Below are positions 48,790 through 60,886 of a stretch of 64,000 nucleotides of DNA, one piece after another. Numbering within the stretch: position 1 is the stretch's first letter; every line of letters starts with the position of its first letter. The notes under the pieces were generated by a model. The model was given only the letters and a program-made list of their open reading frames with translations, was not told the origin of the DNA and ran no database searches. The stretch comes from Nipponacmea schrenckii (Eukaryota > Mollusca > Gastropoda > Lottiidae), in the NCBI GenBank assembly GCA_030562195.1, contig CM060199.1:13846338-13910337 (forward strand), given 5' to 3'. The position numbers and the translations under genes are program-made.

Positions 48790-51162
48790 AAATTTTTCCA
48801 GGTCCAGGAAGTGTATCAAAACCAATGACAGTTGAATTTTGGGGGTGAAAAGATATTATCATTCATTTTAATCAGTATACATCAATATACAAGTATATGT
48901 GAATATTTTTTTTAATTCTATTCCTTGACCTGATTAATTGTGTTGAAATTGTTCATATCTTGTAAACTATTTTTATCCAATAGTCCTACAGGTGACATTT
49001 TTGATGTTAGGCCTACTCTTACCATTGTCTCAGAGACTGAAACTATTCAGCTAAATTTGAGCCTTCCTTTCCTCATGTACATACATGAAATTCCATTGAC
49101 GACTTACTTTTCTAAAGACCTTTTATGAACTTTTAAAGACTTGATAAATAAAAATAACATCTTGTAGACCTTAACAACAAGACGTTCATCTGTGGAATAT
49201 GGAAGGGAATAGCTGCCATAATTAAATGCAATGAAGAAGTGTCTAATTCCATTGCAGTACGTCAAATGACATGTGTAATAAAACAAGATACCTTAATGTC
49301 TAAAGACATAATATGACAGCTTTTGTTAAAGTAAACTGTTTTAAAACAAATGTTTTATGTTTAACGGTAAGATCACTCTTGTTTTTGTAGAATATAATAT
49401 TACTAAAAACATATTACATTAGATTTATGTCGCAAACTCCCCTCCATAACACATTGGTTATTTGTTACGCGCAGTTTCTCTTTTTACATTTCACTTTTGT
49501 CTATCTATTTTGTCGTATCTTTTACGTTCATCACGTGACCATCACGCGAACTAAAAAAATAGAAATCATTTAAGAAATACTCCCTGGGAAATGTATAATC
49601 TTGTTCTTCATGACAGACGGTGAATGAATTTTCGCCACCAATTTCCATGATAATAATAATAATTCTTTATTTGGGTCAACAATTTATTATGCATAAAATT
49701 TTCAATTTCACATTTAAGTTCGATTGTTGAAGCCTTTGCTGAAACTGTCTCGCTGCTAAAGCCCCTTTCCGGATTAAGAATTTTTATTTATTTTTTTTTT
49801 TTTGATTTTCTTTATTTTTTTAGCATTTTTCTAGCCAAAGTAAGCTTACTAATTTATTAATTGGGGTTTCTAATGAATAATCCATATATCATGTTCAAGA
49901 CCTATGTGGACGTAGAAATGCTTGGGAAATCCATTTGATCATGTGACCAAATGACGTCATATGAATAAAGGTGTATAAGAATTGATTTCGTATTTTATTA
50001 TCATTATCTAAACATATTCAAAAAGATATATGGTAAGTTAAAACTTATTTAAATTAATTCATAATGTTTTTGAAAAATGATATTTGAATGTATTATTACT
50101 TTTTTGCTAGAGAAATAAATGGAATGCCAAAATACCATTGTTGTTGTGGAAAATATTAAGGAGCAAGTACGCATGCGTGCATTCTTAATAAGCGAATGTA
50201 CCGAATTCACAGACTGGGTGATCAAACAAAGATCAAGGACATTTGAGACTTGACGTACATACCTATGCCAGTACCCTGCCGAGTAAAATCCCGTCATAGC
50301 CTAATTAAGAGTTAATTATGGACTTGTGTGACCATTTGGTATTTTTCCCAGTCATCTTCTTTCTATTGATATAAGTATATACATAATATGAAAATAAGGG
50401 AAACCATCTTTAAGGTATATTTGAAAAAATGTACGATTTCGCATAGTCCTAGAATTTGTAGAAAATATTTCCACATATTTAAGGCCTAAATCTTCTCCTA
50501 AATATCGACTGAATATTTAATAATAAGACAACTTTGGGTTTCTTGGAGACATAGTTACCAGAAACAAGACAAGACTATAAGTTTAGAGACGTGACTTCAC
50601 CAACTACTTTCTATACCCGAAAATATCATAACCCTTTACATCATCGACTGATTAAGTCTGACGTTGTAATTTAATAGACTCTAATTAGGTTCGGGCCTGG
50701 TTTATCTATGACGTAAGCACGACGTGATAGTTTCGGATGGCGTTGGAGATTCGAAAACAGTTTATTATACATAATTTTATATTCAAGATCAGCAGACTGT
50801 TAAAATAGTTGAAGATTCTCTATTAATTTCTATTATAATGCAATATTTTATAATGTCCATATTTATCAGAACCCAATGAACATTGTAATGGTTATAGTTT
50901 GATATAATTATAAATATTATAATATATAGGTTGATTGTGAATAAACCGCCTGTTACCGACCTCTTTAAACTATATAAAGGTATTTTAATTTTTTTAGTGA
51001 TTTTTTAAATATTTTTTCTATTTTCATTTAGAATAGATATATAGATAGAAACTTGTTTTTGTTTTTATTTCTATCGAACCCTGGGTCTACACCTCAGTCG
51101 GAAACATTTCATGAGGGTAACTGCGTTGCAGGTTTTCGTTCAACACTTGCGTTTTATCTATA
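48790..51162. other. Intergenic; dispersed repeat at 49833-50375
   Basis: Possible AATAAA for the SLC6 transcript near 49146. 49833-50375 is the sister of 15125-15680. The remaining DNA has no supported gene. Confidence 0.55.
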
Positions 51163-51573
51163 AAGTAGTATGAGGGGCAGTACAGGTAATAAAGACGTTG
51201 ATTGGCTGAGAGGTATCACGTGACTGTGTACGTCATAATCTAAAAATAGACGGGGAAACCCCCAATACGTAGTCATCAGATCTAAAAATAGAAATGGGAG
51301 ATTCTTTAAGTATTTAAAAATAGAAATGGGGGATTCCGTAAGTATTTAAAAATAGAAATGGGGATTCCGTAAGTATTTAAAAATAGAAATGACTGGAAAT
51401 CCCGACATAAGTAGAACGTCCTGAAAACGTAGGCGCAACGTAGAGAAAGAAGAGAGGAAAAAAAGGGAGAGAGAAAGAGAGAGAGAGGCAGTCGACAAGG
51501 GGAAAAAAAGAGAGAGAGAAAGAAAGAGAGGCAGACAGGTGCTAGAGCACGCGCGCTGTATCGTATTATTCGT
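51163..51573. repeat. Polinton left terminal inverted repeat
   Basis: Starts AAGTAGTATGAGGGGCAGTA. Contains three to four tandem copies of a unit around AATAGAAATGGGGGATTCCG and TAAGTATTTAAA, then a GA-rich tract, ending near GTATTATTCGT. Inverted copy at 62996-63428. Relative to the right copy it lacks about 19 bases near 51272. Confidence 0.93.
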
Positions 51574-51758
51574 CGCGTGTCAGTCCCATATTTATAACTC
51601 AAACGGTGGCATATATTCAACTACAGGTCGCGTGCCATTCGGTTGAAATGCATTTAAGTTAATCACGTGATCCGTTACAACAAGGATAAATAGACTAAAA
51701 CATCGAGCAAAAATTCATTCTGTACGATCCTGTTCGAAGAGTCTAATCGAAGAGTGAA

Positions 51759-54700
51759 ATGGACCAACTCTACTTATTGACGCTTGGAAGGAGGTCTCGT
51801 AGTAGATTATTTAGAACAGAAAATGTTAATGTGACAGTAGATTTTTATCATGACTGGTCGAGAATTGCACCCAAGACGTACCGAAGCAGCTGTTTTTTAC
51901 TTTCAAGAAGCTAATTAAAGAAATTGCTGACCAAGTACAATGCAGTCCAACGGATTACTTACGTTTTGCAGTTCACCATCCAGGATTAAAAAACACCGGG
52001 ATTTATTCCTTTCAAGCAATACAAGGGCGTTTCCGCTCTTGAACTGTTGAACAAAATAGCCAACATTCTTCAATCCAACGAACAATTTCGTCTTCGATGA
52101 ACGCATGAGTATGGAGGTATGTCACGTAAATCCACCAGAGGGCATGGGGTCTGGGGGAGAGCAAGTTCGGAAAAGCAACGTGGGCGATTTTGGCGAATAT
52201 TTGAAGAGGAAACGCTGCCTAATAACCATCAAGAATTTGGACGATTTGTGTTTTCAGAGAGCTATTGTGGAGGCTAAACATTATGCCGTCAAAGGAATCA
52301 CAAAAGAATGGGAAGCAGGACGCGAAAAATTGAGATGGACTGGATCTAATAGTTTCCAAACCAAGAAGACACATCGTTTAATTGAAAAAGTTGGCGGTCG
52401 GATGGAGGCATGTCGAGGCAAAGAAGATTGGGACTTGTATGGCCAAGCTTTAGGCAAAGAAGGCTACCAACTGAATATTTATTCTCAGCAACTTTTTGGC
52501 AAAGCAGCTTACAGGTCTCACAAGTACGTGGAAGGAACGCCAAAACATTTGAATTTATACCATCATTCAAATCATTTCGATGTTATCACTAAAATGGCTG
52601 CTTTCGTAGAACGATCGTATTTCTGCGAGACCTGTCAAGTAGGTTATAACAATGCGCAAGATCACAAATGTCACGTGATGTGCCAAAAATGTCAAAAGTC
52701 TGGACCAGCATGTACCGGTGATCTTAATCGAGAATGTCCCGATTGTTATCGCCTGTTTTATCAAGACTGTTTTAACCGACACAAGACACCGCGTACGAAG
52801 GATGCCGTTCCAGTGTGCGAACGATGGAAGCGTTGTGTCAGATGTTTTAAGGAATGGGACGTCCTCAAGACTCATAGACGATTAGATGATCACGTCTGCG
52901 TAGAATACCAATGCAAAATCTGCAAAATTTTTCACACCAAAGCCGATCGTTGGTGTTACATACAGAATGTAAAATGTCCCATTGATATCAATGGAAACAA
53001 AGAAGAATAAATCTCAGCGAAAAATTCTGACTCGCTTCGTCTTTTTCGATTTTGAATGCCAGCAGGATTCGGGAGAACATGTATCCAACTTGTGTGTTTT
53101 GCAACTCTGTTGCCATTTCTGTATCCACGAAAACAAAAGCTGTCAATATTGCGACTCTTATTGGAATCAACAAAAAGAAGTCGTGATGGAGGGGCCCGAT
53201 ACGCTAGATCAAGTGGGACGTTGGTTCGTACGTCTGGCGGGCCGTAAACTGGTCGAGGGAGGAATACCAAATGACCCCGAGTCATCCCGAGTCATCTGTG
53301 TGGCACACAACTTCAAAGGGTACGATGGCATTTTGATCATGCAAGCCATCCACAAACACGCCGTGACTGCACCAGACATCATTATGACGGGAGGAAAAGT
53401 CATGTCCATTTCCATGGGATGCCTCAAGTTTGTCGATTCCTTAAACTACTTACCCATGGCCTTAAAAAACATGCCGGCAACATTTGGCCTAACGGAAATG
53501 AAAAAAGGGTATTTTCCTCATTTTTTAATACCCCGGAAAACAGCCAATACGTTGGGTCTTATCCGCCTATCGAGACCTACGATCCGGATGGCATGAGTTT
53601 TAAGGAAAGAGAACAATTTGAGAAATGGTATAAACAACAACAAGGACACACGTTTGATTTCCAAAAGGAATTGCTTACTTATTGTCGGAGTGACGTAGAT
53701 ATTTTGAGAAGAAGTTGTGGCGAATTTAGACGCATTTTTCTTGTCGACACGGGGATAGATCCTTTCGAATCCAGCATGACATTAGCGGCTGCGTGTAACA
53801 AAGTGTACAGGATGCACTATCTACCCGTGGACACTATTCCCATCATACCGAGAGCTTTGATGCAGAATTCGGGAAAGGACGAAGATTGGCACCGCTATCA
53901 ACCACGTCAACAGTCCAACATAGCTTTGCGGTGGTTAGAATGGGAACAGCACATTCGAACTATAACCGCTTTTCGAGATGGAACGGCTCTACCCAATATC
54001 AAACCCTCGGCCAACGGTGGAGAAATAAAAGTGGGACCCTACAGTTTGGATGGGTTTGACAGGGAAAACAACGTCGTCTACGAGTTTTTCGGGTGCGCTT
54101 TTCATGGGTGTCCCACGTGCTATCCGGGGCCCGTTCAAGACGTCAAGCATTTTCACCCCTACGACCCTACAAGAACCATGAGAGAGCTGTATGCCCAAAC
54201 CATGCACAGACTCCACGATTTGAAAACCAAGTACGGTCTAACAAACATCGTAACCATCTGGGAATGCCAGGTGGAAAAAGAGAGACGCACCAACGAAGAC
54301 ATGGAAGAATTTTTTCGTGCTTTGGAAGTCAATGGCTGGCCAAATCCCGAACCGCTGTTCCCCAGGGACGCTTTTTTCGGCGAAGAACCAATGCGACACG
54401 ATTGGTGGCTGTTCCGAAAGAGGATGAAGAGATTAGGTACTTGGATGTTGTGTCTTTGTATCCCTATATCTGCAAATACGGCCAATTTCCCATTCAAGAA
54501 CCCCAAATTATCACACAAACGGACCAAGTGAATTGGCAACAGTACGAGGGGTTGATACAATGCCAAGTCGTACCACCCCGACAACTCTATCACCCCGTGT
54601 TGCCGTTTCGATGGAACAACAAAACAACGTTTCCACTGTGTCGTTCTTGTTTAGTCGAACACATGCAGCTTTGGAGATTGCCGAATACGTGCCCTGTCCA

Positions 54701-55687
54701 CATTCCGATGATGAAAGAGCCTGGGTAGGCACGTACGTGTCCCTGGAACTGAAGAAAGATGCTTCTCTGGGTTACACCATCAAAAAAGTCTTTGAAGTGT
54801 GGCATTGGTCAGAAGAAAATTGGAGCCAATATGACAGTCGAACAAAAACGAGAGGTCTGTTTGCGGGATATATAGACCATTACTTAAAAACGAAAATGGA
54901 GTATAGTGGTTACCCCCAAGAATGTAGTACCGATTAGGAAAAAGCTAAATTTGTGGAAGATGCATAAGCCTGGACCCTTCCCAAATACATTACAACAATG
55001 GAATACGGAGCAGCAGTAAACTGAAGTTAAATATTTTGTGGGGAAAATTTGGTCAGCGGGATAACTTTAGCCAAACGGAATACTCGACGGAGCCATCAAA
55101 ATATTTCGAACTTTTGACGGACGTGACCGAAACCATTAAAGATGTGCAATTGGTCAAAGACAAAATGGTCATGGTTGAGCGCTTGAAATTGGAAGAACAC
55201 GTACAGCCTTCACCCATTACAAATGTCGTCATTGCCGCTTTCGTCACGGCTCAGGCTCGCCTGAAACTCTACTCTGTTTTGGAATCTTTGGAGGAGCGTG
55301 TTTGCTATTTCGACACGGACAGTATCATTTACGTTCACCATCCAGGCAAGTGGAATCCAACCCGAGGCAACAGTTTAGGAGAATGGAAAGACGAGTTGGC
55401 GGAGAACGTGAGCATCACCGAATTCGTCAGCGGTGGAGCTAAAACTACGCTTATAAACTGTCTAATGGCAAAACCGTATGTAAGGTGCGAGGGTTTACTT
55501 TGAATTATCGAGGCTCGCAGAAATTGAATTTCGACTCGGTGAAAGGCATGGTGGAAAACGTTCAAACTAATACTCCTCTCGTCGTTACCAATCCCTTCAA
55601 AATTATTCGAACACGTGACCGTCGGCTTTGCACGCGTTCCGAAGAAAAACAGTACAAAGTCGTTTATACCAAAAGGTTTGTGTAGTT
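51759..55687 (+). pseudogene. Polinton DNA polymerase B, multiply frameshifted
   Basis: Replicative polymerase of the element, of the protein-primed family B group. Visible blocks in order: an N-terminal domain from about 51759; a Cys/His-rich region (52600-52980) with repeated C-x2-C pairs; exonuclease motif I F-D-F-E (about 53050), motif II with N-F-K-G-Y-D (about 53310), motif III Y-C-R-S-D-V-D (about 53690); polymerase motif A D-V-V-S-L-Y-P (about 54450), a damaged motif B region ending W-G-K-F-G (about 55040), motif C Y-F-D-T-D-S (about 55310), and a C-terminal tail. Frame changes are seen near 51890, 52010, 52095, 52985, 53525, 54378, 54680 and 55470, with in-frame stops at 54935-55025. 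Several shifts are in homopolymers. Catalytic residues are still recognisable, so decay is moderate. Confidence 0.93.
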
Positions 55688-55698
55688 CAACGACCAAA

Positions 55699-56094
55699 AT
55701 GAGCCAATCAACACTTACCCCTACGGCTATTGAAGAAAAAGTGAGAGAGATGTGGTTGCGGTACAGAGTAGAAGAAGACCAACAGAAAGACCAATGTATA
55801 GGTTGCCTCTACGAACACCCCTCGCAAAAATACCATTCCTGTTTAGGCCTCGGTGTAAGTCCAATGACCGGCACCACGTCGCATCCAGTAGACGATTACA
55901 CTTGGCACGAGGTGCAGCCACATAAGGAAGACATACAGAAAACATTAGGCAGTTTAATAGAAGACCCCGAAAGTCACGTGACCCGACGGGAGAATGAAGA
56001 ACGGTGGTACAACGATTCAGTGCGTCTTTTAAAATCGTATTGGACTGTACAGCGAGGAATTGGACTCGTCCTGATTACGCGAAACGACCAATGA
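55699..56094 (+). CDS. Polinton-associated CxxC protein, 131 aa, intact
   Basis: Starts 12 bases after the polymerase stop and is open throughout. Contains C-I-G-C followed by H-P-S-Q-K-Y-H-S-C (residues about 34-52), a potential zinc site of C-x2-C-x(9-10)-H-x-C type; the rest is charged. Small proteins with a similar 'C-x-G-C ... P-(S/N)-Q-x-x-H' block occur beside the polymerase in many Polintons; function unknown to me. It is the only sizeable element gene without a frameshift. Confidence 0.65.
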   Translation: MSQSTLTPTAIEEKVREMWLRYRVEEDQQKDQCIGCLYEHPSQKYHSCLGLGVSPMTGTTSHPVDDYTWHEVQPHKEDIQKTLGSLIEDPESHVTRRENEERWYNDSVRLLKSYWTVQRGIGLVLITRNDQ

Positions 56095-56183
56095 GCGTGA
56101 AGAAAACGAGGAACCAATCAGCATCGAGCAGAATCAAATAAAAAGCCGGAGACTCTCGACAATTATTCATTCTTAATTTGGAT

Positions 56184-56270
56184 ATGGATAAGACCTGTTT
56201 CTACTGCAGCAAAGATGGACACTGGTATCGAAATTGCCCAGAACAACAACAACATGGAAAACAAGAACGG
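56184..56270 (+). pseudogene. Zinc-knuckle gene truncated by a Gypsy insertion
   Basis: ATG 56184 begins M-D-K-T, then C-F-Y-C-S-K-D-G-H-W-Y-R-N-C, a perfect CCHC knuckle (C-x2-C-x4-H-x4-C), then a Gln-rich stretch, and meets the LTR start at 56271 after 29 codons. The remainder is not identified beyond the insertion. A CCHC knuckle binds single-stranded nucleic acid in other proteins. An A/T-rich ATCAAATAAAAAGCC lies about 50 bases upstream and may be its promoter. Confidence 0.6.
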
Positions 56271-56487
56271 TGTAATATCTAGCCTTACTGTTGCCTTGAG
56301 CCCATTGTTATACAGGAGTTGCATCCCTTGTGCTCAACTGGGTATATCAGCGTTATTGCCTTCTGTGACGTCATTATGTAAATAGGCCTTAGAGGGGTCT
56401 CCTGTATTGAGTTTAATTCGAGAATAAAGTCTTATCTACGAAACCGCATGGCTGGTTCAATTCCTAAATCTCCCGAATAACAGTACA
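56271..56487 (+). repeat. 5' LTR of Gypsy element 2
   Basis: 217 bases, TGTAATATC ... AACAGTACA; the TGTA/TACA ends are inverted. An AATAAA at about 56423 could be its polyadenylation signal. Followed by TTGGCGACGAGGAT, a likely primer-binding site. Confidence 0.8.
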
Positions 56488-56521
56488 TCTTGGCGACGAG
56501 GATAATTGTAAACTAACACCG

Positions 56522-57310
56522 ATGTCAATACCGATCTCCATCACACAACCGCCGACATTTGATCCGCATTCAGATGCAAACTCTATCAATCAGAAGTGGA
56601 GGAAATGACTAAACAGGTTTGATATCTTTGCCGCCGCAACCGGGTGCAAAGACGATAAACAAAAACGTCAACTCTTTCTACATACAGCCGGTCCCGATGT
56701 CCAGGACATTTTCATGACGCTTGGAAATATTGGAGAAACGTGCAAAGAAGCTATCGATGCCCTCACGACTCATTTTACACCACTGGTAAATGTAACATTT
56801 CAAAGACACCAATTTCGACAACAAGAACAGAATGAAGGTGAAAATATTGGCAATTTTGTCACGAGAACATTTGCTGCTACGTGTGATTTTGGCGATAATT
56901 TAGATGACTTTATCAAGGATCAAGCTATTGACAAATGCCGTCCGAAACATCTAAAAACAAAACGCTTAGCTGAACGAAATGTAACTCTACAACGTCTACT
57001 AGAAATATCACTTGCCAAAGAAGCTTCCGAAAACCAAGCCAAAGAAATAGCCTCTGAAACAGAACGCCGCGGACCATATCCTGTGAATACAGTCCAACAA
57101 CCCCGAAATTACCAAAAATTACACTCTGATGATTTACGTCACAAGCTTACATCACATCATCATACCAGAAAAACAGATCATACAGGAGACGATGTTCTAG
57201 ATGTGGAATCCATGGGCACAGATCTGTAGATTGTCGTTGTTCCAGAAATGTTCACTGCTTCAGGTGTGGAAAAATAGGACATTTTTCATCTGTATGTCGT
57301 AGTAAAACCA
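56522..57310 (+). pseudogene. Gypsy element 2 gag
   Basis: Reading from ATG 56522, a TGA at about 56606 replaces what looks like a Trp codon; the frame then continues to 57229. A one-base shift near 57190 brings two CCHC knuckles into frame (57193-57299: C-S-R-C-G-x-x-G-H-x4-C and C-F-R-C-G-K-I-G-H-x4-C). The gag-type body with repeated charged helices precedes them. Confidence 0.85.
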
Positions 57311-60300
57311 CAACTTCACAATCACCTACTAGCCGAGGCCGTGATCATGCAAGGTTAGGAAGCAAACGTCACAGGCATAGCCGCACCCCGCACCGATCGG
57401 ACCACAAGAGAGAAAACATTCGATTCGTTGAAGAAGCTCATCATTCAGATTCAACCTACTCTGATGAATATGACATCTTCTCTGTTGACCAAAGTGCCAA
57501 AACAATGGTATTTTTGGAAGGTGAACCAGTTCCAATGTTGATAGACTCAGGCTCCGCACCGAACCCCCAAACAAACGTAGCTTCGCGTTTGCAGCGTCGA
57601 GGGGTGAAAGTAGAATCATGCCGCAAACTAATCCGACCATTCGCTTCATCACCGATAGAAGTCACGAACTTAGTTCGCATAGAAGTACGAACACCAGAAA
57701 ATCAGTCTGCAACAGCCGAGTTTCTGATAGTACCTGGTGCAGAGACTTGCCTACTTGGTAGAGAATTGTCCGAAAAACTTAATTTACTTCAACTTGGCGT
57801 GAACCATTTGGAGACAGCTGGAAATATCTTAGAAAGATACCCTGGAATTACCGATGGTATTGGTTGCCTTAAAGGTCAAGAGGTCACTATTCATATTGAT
57901 CACTTTGTTCCACCCGTAGTCAGAAAACATACAAGAGTAGCGTTTCATCTGCGACCAGCAGTTGAGTCTGAACTTAAACGACTTGAAAACGCCGACATCA
58001 TTGAACGAGTTACTGGACCTACAGAATGGATATCGCCGATAGTTGCCACACCGAAGCCGAAAAATCCTAAGAAATTAGACTATGTATAGACATGAGAGAA
58101 GCTAACCAGGCTGTCATACGCACAAGACACGTAACGCCAACTATAGAGGAGCTGATTACTGATTTAAATGGGTCTTCAACATTTAGCAAGATTGATCTCC
58201 GCTCTGGCTATCACTAGCTGGTACTAGCACCGCAATGTAGATACATAACAACATTTTCTACACATGTTGGTATATTCCGCTACAAAAGATTGATATTTGG
58301 TCTCAGCTCAGCAGCCGAAGTTTTCCAGCACACAATACAAACTATCATTGAAGGAATCAAAGGAGCAAAGAACGTCAGTGATGACATCATTATATTTGGT
58401 AGATCTCCACAAGAGCATGATCGTGCTCTTCACCAAACTCTCAAAAGACTTCACGAAGCAGGACTCACTATCAACGAGCAGAAGTGTGAATTCCATCGAG
58501 ACAAGGTTGAATTCTTTGGATATATATTCTCATCCAATGGTATTTCACCAGACCCAAAGAAGGTTCAAGCACTTCATGATGCCATGATACTCGACAAGAT
58601 TATCCATGGAAATTGGGATCACAACAAGAAACTGCATTCCTAAAACTAAAAGCAGCCTTATCTGAAGCTACAACACTGGCTTATTTTGATGCCAACAAAC
58701 ACACTGTCATACAGGTGGATGTTAGTCCGTATGGTATAGCTGGAATTCTCACTCAAGACGAAAGACCAGTAGTCTTCGCTAGTCGCTCTCTCACCGATGT
58801 AGAAACGCGTTACTCCCAGACCGAGCGAGAAGCATTAGCTGTTGTATGGGCCTGTGAACACTACAATATATACTTCACTATGGTAACCGATCACCGACCT
58901 CTCCTAGGACTCTTGAAGAAAACCAATCGACCGCCGCGGATTGCAAGATGGTCACTGCGCTTACAGCCATATGATATGACACTGAAGTATCAACCCGGAA
59001 AACTGAATCCTGCCGACTACATGTCTCGACATCCAACGAACAAGTGTCTTATGTCAAGCCGAGAACAGAAAATAGCTGATGAATATGTCAATTTCATTGC
59101 TGAATCGAGCACGCGAAATGCGTTAACTCTAGCCGAAGTCAAGCATGCTACTTCATCTGACCCGACTTTATGTATTATCATGGATGTTATTCAATCTGGT
59201 CAGTGGTACAACTTATTATCCCGTGAAGATATTACTGACATCAATCCACAGACGTTAATTGCCTATAGGAACGTCAAAGATGATCTCTGTGTTGGATCGG
59301 AGTCCGACATCATCCTCAAGGGAAATCAACTCGTCATACCTGGAGAATTACAAAGCAAAGTTATACAGCTTGCCCATGAAGGTCATCAAGGCATCTCCAA
59401 GACTAAATCATTATTACGTAGCAAGGTATGGTTTCCAGGCATGGATTTGGCCGTAGAGAAAGCTGTACGTGAATGCTTACCATGTCAAGCAAACACCAAT
59501 CGTGAAAACCGAGAACCTCTCAAAATGTCAGAACTACCAAGAGGAGCATTGCTGAATTTAAATATTGATTTCTGTGGTCCACTGCCGTCTGGAGACTATC
59601 TTCTAGTTATTGTTGATGAATACTCAAGATACCCGATTGTTGAAGTGGTGAGAACAACATCTGCTGAATCAACAATAGCTGCTGTAGAAAAAGTGTTTTC
59701 CTTGTTTGGTTATCCGGAGGTGATCAAGTCTGACAATGGTCCACCTTTTCAAAGTCACTCCTGGAAAGCTTTTCAAACGAAATGTGGTATACGTCATCGG
59801 AAAATTACACCACTATGGCCGAGAGCCAATGCCCAAGCGGAATCCTTTAACAAACCTTTGATGAAGGCTATAAGAGCCGCCCATGTACAAAAGAAGTCCT
59901 GGAAGGATGAACATTTTCTACGAATTTATCGAACAACACCTCATTCCACTACACTCTTCACGCCTTACAGATTACTTTTCAACAGAGATCCGAAAACGAA
60001 ATTCCCGGAAGTAATCCGTACAGAAACAGTATACACTGACGCAACAGTTAGATTTAAGGATGAAGAAGGGAAAAGTAAAATGAAGAAATATGCTGATAAA
60101 CGCAATCGTGCTCTGTCATCTGAAATTCAAGTTGGTGACTATGTTTTATCCAGACAAAGGAGGGAGAACAAGTTGTCTACGCCTTTTAATCCAGAACCAC
60201 TAATAGTCACTGAAACAAAAGGACCAATGGTAACTGCTCAAAATGCCAGAGGATGAACTGTAGCAAGGAACACCAGCTATTTTCTAAAATTACCATCTGA

Positions 60301-60508
60301 GCAAGGTCGCAAGGCATTGGAAGAAGCATCTGATATTCCTGATGAGTCTGATCCTGTAGCTGCTAATGGGCCTCTATCAGGCGAAAGCAAAAATGGTGAC
60401 ACTGACCCAAAGCCTCAGTTAAGAAGGTCAACAAGGATTAGACGTGTACCAGACTATTTGAAATTTGAGCCTTCAAATCCATGGGTATGCATATTTATCC
60501 GTGTTTGA
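57311..60508 (+). pseudogene. Gypsy element 2 pol
   Basis: Protease (L-I-D-S-G-S, about 57538), reverse transcriptase (about 57900-58560; catalytic box S-D-D-I near 58380), RNase H (58613-59050, D-V-S-P-Y-G and T-D-H-R-P-L), integrase (59330-59900) with HHCC finger (H-E-G-H ... C-L-P-C) and D, D, E residues in N-I-D-F-C-G, S-D-N-G-P and A-Q-A-E-S. It ends with a basic tail (R-R-S-T-R-I-R-R) near 60450. Damage: frameshift near 58085, TAG near 58216, an apparent deletion of about 50 codons between the polymerase and RNase H near 58585-58615, and TGA at 60254. The integrase itself is intact. Confidence 0.9.
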
Positions 60509-60829
60509 AAATCATAATGTCTTAAGATATTATGAACGTCCCGCCATATTGGAAAATCAAAGAGTTATAAATAGACTACTGCACAGGCCCACACTGATAA
60601 AACAAAAAGAAAGTACATGTAATAACAATTGTAGATTTTGTCAACAGGACACACAATTTTCAGACTGACTGAAGACCAGCCGCGTACAGCACGGAAAAAA
60701 ATAAAAAGTGAAATTTTTGAGGCATATTTCAAGGTATTTTGCGATTTTCTTAGAGCTTAAGTATTTCTGAGGACTGTTTAAATATAACAAAGGCCCAAAA
60801 CGACCCCTAAAAATCAAGATTGTGCCCCT
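60455..60829. mobile_element. Partial copy of the TTAA-flanked MITE
   Basis: Reverse complement of 39286-39660, ending with TTGTGCCCCT and TTAA (60830-60833). The other inverted end is missing; the match stops at TTTGAAATTTGAGCC inside the Gypsy 3' coding end. Immediately after, TAAGTTTAATTTCTGTT is repeated twice (60831-60877). Confidence 0.85.
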
Positions 60830-60886
60830 TTAAGTTTAATTTCTGTTGAGATTTATCATTAAGTTTAATTTCTGTTTATTAATACC

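Larger units (their letters stand above)
56271..60454 (+). mobile_element. Second Ty3/Gypsy element, inside the Polinton, 3' LTR missing
   Basis: One LTR (56271-56487) followed by gag and pol on the + strand. No matching 3' LTR exists; the coding region ends abruptly near 60454 where the TTAA-type MITE fragment begins. It is a different family from element 1 (different LTR, primer site and knuckle number). Confidence 0.9.

Noticed and set aside
51306..51620. Open frames within the Polinton ends (and 62990-63194)
   Set aside because: They run through a GA/CT-rich tract and tandem repeats and are mirrored in both ends; no protein motif.
54935..55030. Stops in the polymerase gene as an intron
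   Set aside because: No GT-AG pair restores the conserved region; the surrounding gene has many other frameshifts.
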